Below are positions 62,417-64,000 of a stretch of 64,000 nt of DNA, piece after piece. Within the stretch, counting starts at the first letter, position 1, and every line of letters starts with the position of its first letter. The DNA comes from Massariosphaeria phaeospora (Eukaryota; Ascomycota; Dothideomycetes; Pleosporales), in the NCBI GenBank assembly GCA_011032825.1, contig JAADJZ010000014.1, positions 558,001-622,000 of the forward strand. The letters are read 5' to 3'. The notes under the pieces are model-generated. The model was not told the origin of the DNA and searched no databases. It saw only the letters and a program-made list of their open reading frames with translations. Position numbers and translations under genes: made by a program.

Positions 62417-64000
62417 AGGAGCGGTCGAAGCATGAGTGAAGTAATGCGAAGAGGGCGATCCCGGCTATCGTTTATGACGCTCCTGACTATATGCGGCGAG
62501 TCGGAGGTGGACTTGCTCAGCGTGGTACTGTCACATACGCGTAACATAGGCAGACTTTTCTAGTCGGCCGTCTAATCTAACCACTCCATATGATCCGTCG
62601 AATCAGCAAGTCGCGCGGCTCCCCATCCTCCGCACCGTCTCGCATCACCATTTCGCATCACCATCTCTATCATAAGTCCAAGTCCAACCATTATTCTCAC
62701 AAAGCAAGCCAGATCTCCACGCCCTTTAATTTTCTCTCCAACGAAGAGATATTTCCAAAAAGTTTGGAAGTCCGCCAATTGGGATGTGTTTTTCGAGAGC
62801 GAGTGAATAGGTCACATGGATGTGGGGACACTGGCTGCCTGCCTGGCCAAGCGACTTTCCGGCCCACACTCACTTCCTAAAAAGCCATGTAGCATACTTT
62901 TGTCAAATGGGGTGTAATATCTGGCTTCGAAATCAATCTCAAAGTTGCTGGTTTTGATAGAGTAGATGCGGTAAAAGAACAGCCTGCGCGTTCCGTAGGG
63001 GCATCAGATTCTTGCTCCTTTACATTCCCCAATTCCCAAGCTGTTCATTCATTTCATGCATGGCTGTAATTCCTTCACTGCACTCTCAAGTTCTTTAAAA
63101 AACCAACCACCCTACGACTAAACACTGCACCACACAACACACGGCCCTAAGCCCGAACTAGCAATCAGAACGAGACACTTCGATTATCGATCCGTAAAAG
63201 GCGAGTGTAGCACCGGGACTAGAAGTCAACGCGATAGATACCCAGGACGTGCACCTGGCTTAACTTGGCCTTAGCCTCCATGCAGAGGTACTGTCGACCT
63301 ATCTACGGAGTACGGTGTGATCGCAGTCAACGTGCTGCATGGGATGGGCCATGGCATCCGGGTGCCGGTATCGGATCGAATCGAATCGGCCAGGGCCCAG
63401 AACAGTGGCATAGCGACGACCAACATGCAGCAGCTGTTTGGTTTGGTCCGACCACGCACCGCCTCCGCTACAAGTACACTACACAACACACATTCACGCG
63501 TCCCGCACATAGCACATAATCCCCAAACCAAGCCGTGCAATCAAACAAGATATATTAATGCTCAACCTCGCGCGAGCCAAGCGCCGAGCCTAATGACCTC
63601 TAAGATTTTCTGTTTTTGCAAGATGAATGCTACACGTTCTATATTCATGACCTGTGTTGTAATTCGTAACGCCGTAAAACTACCCTGGTTCCAATGCAGA
63701 CCAGATACAACGGATGGTTGGGACAGGAGCAATAGTGCCAATCATGATTCTTTCTGCCTTGGATTCCGCAAATCGTGGTTTCCCTTCGATGCCCGGGGAT
63801 GCATCGCTGAGATAGTGGTGGGCTGATGGCCCCAGTCTTCGCTCTTTTATTCGTGTAGCATAGCGCCAGCCGAGCCGAGTCGCTTCCATGCATAAGGACC
63901 TTTCGTGCCGTTGATATGTGCTCGATGCACCGTCGATGAAAACGTAGTCCAACTTATGGAGTCGTCGAGTCGTCAGGTTTCGCCGAGGATTTCAGAACTG
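62417..64000. other. 1.6-kb right-end region without a supported gene
   Basis: Only short frames without recognisable content. No RNA gene or repeat was noticed. A gene beginning beyond the right edge may have its promoter here. Confidence 0.4.

Overview
The window is nuclear DNA of a filamentous ascomycete (Pezizomycotina; Dothideomycetes is my best guess, made only from the general look of the proteins). Genes are compact and lie on both strands. Their introns are mostly 46-65 bp, with GTRNGT-type donors and CTAAC/CTGAC-like branch points just before the acceptor. The proteins are those of a eukaryotic housekeeping set. I see no bacterial operons, rRNA, tRNA, CRISPR array or intact transposon. 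Exon borders below were worked out by hand, by matching reading phase across splice sites and by recalling conserved family sequence.

Left part (1-12.8 kb): a small secreted protein, a two-exon fungal membrane protein of the kind often found at the N-terminus of ankyrin/NLR-like proteins, a pair of degenerate 154-bp-spaced repeats, a membrane protein with an 11-residue repeat, an alpha/beta-hydrolase relative without a catalytic serine, and a DXD glycosyltransferase (GT32-like).

Centre (12.8-38 kb): VPS27 (ESCRT-0) and a DOA4-type deubiquitinase with a rhodanese domain are transcribed head to head from one 671-bp spacer; both proteins act on ubiquitinated cargo at the endosome. Next come argininosuccinate synthase (11 exons, a 10-nt microexon and a GC-AG intron), an HSL-type esterase, an aspartic protease, a fungal Mx/dynamin-like GTPase divergent from TIM17, a protein with a 17-residue repeat, a flavin reductase fusion and a MARVEL-type four-helix protein.

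Right part (38-64 kb): an ataxin-10/CTR86 protein carrying an HMG-box-like segment; a URI/Bud27 prefoldin gene divergent from the TFIIH subunit TFB3; an HBS1 gene whose large central exon has two phase-compatible donors, so that it can probably encode both Hbs1-like and Ski7-like products; an Ala/Pro/Thr-rich protein; the PP2A activator RRD1 divergent from a SANT/Myb-like gene; a SAP-domain protein with a C-terminal membrane anchor; several lineage-restricted proteins; and a small four-helix membrane protein. The last 1.6 kb has no gene I can support.

Several head-to-head pairs join related functions: VPS27/DOA4 in cargo sorting, URI/TFB3 in the RNA polymerase II machinery. The signals that most deserve a second look are the HBS1/SKI7 dual-donor exon, the VPS27-DOA4 pair, and the HMG-like insertion in ataxin-10.
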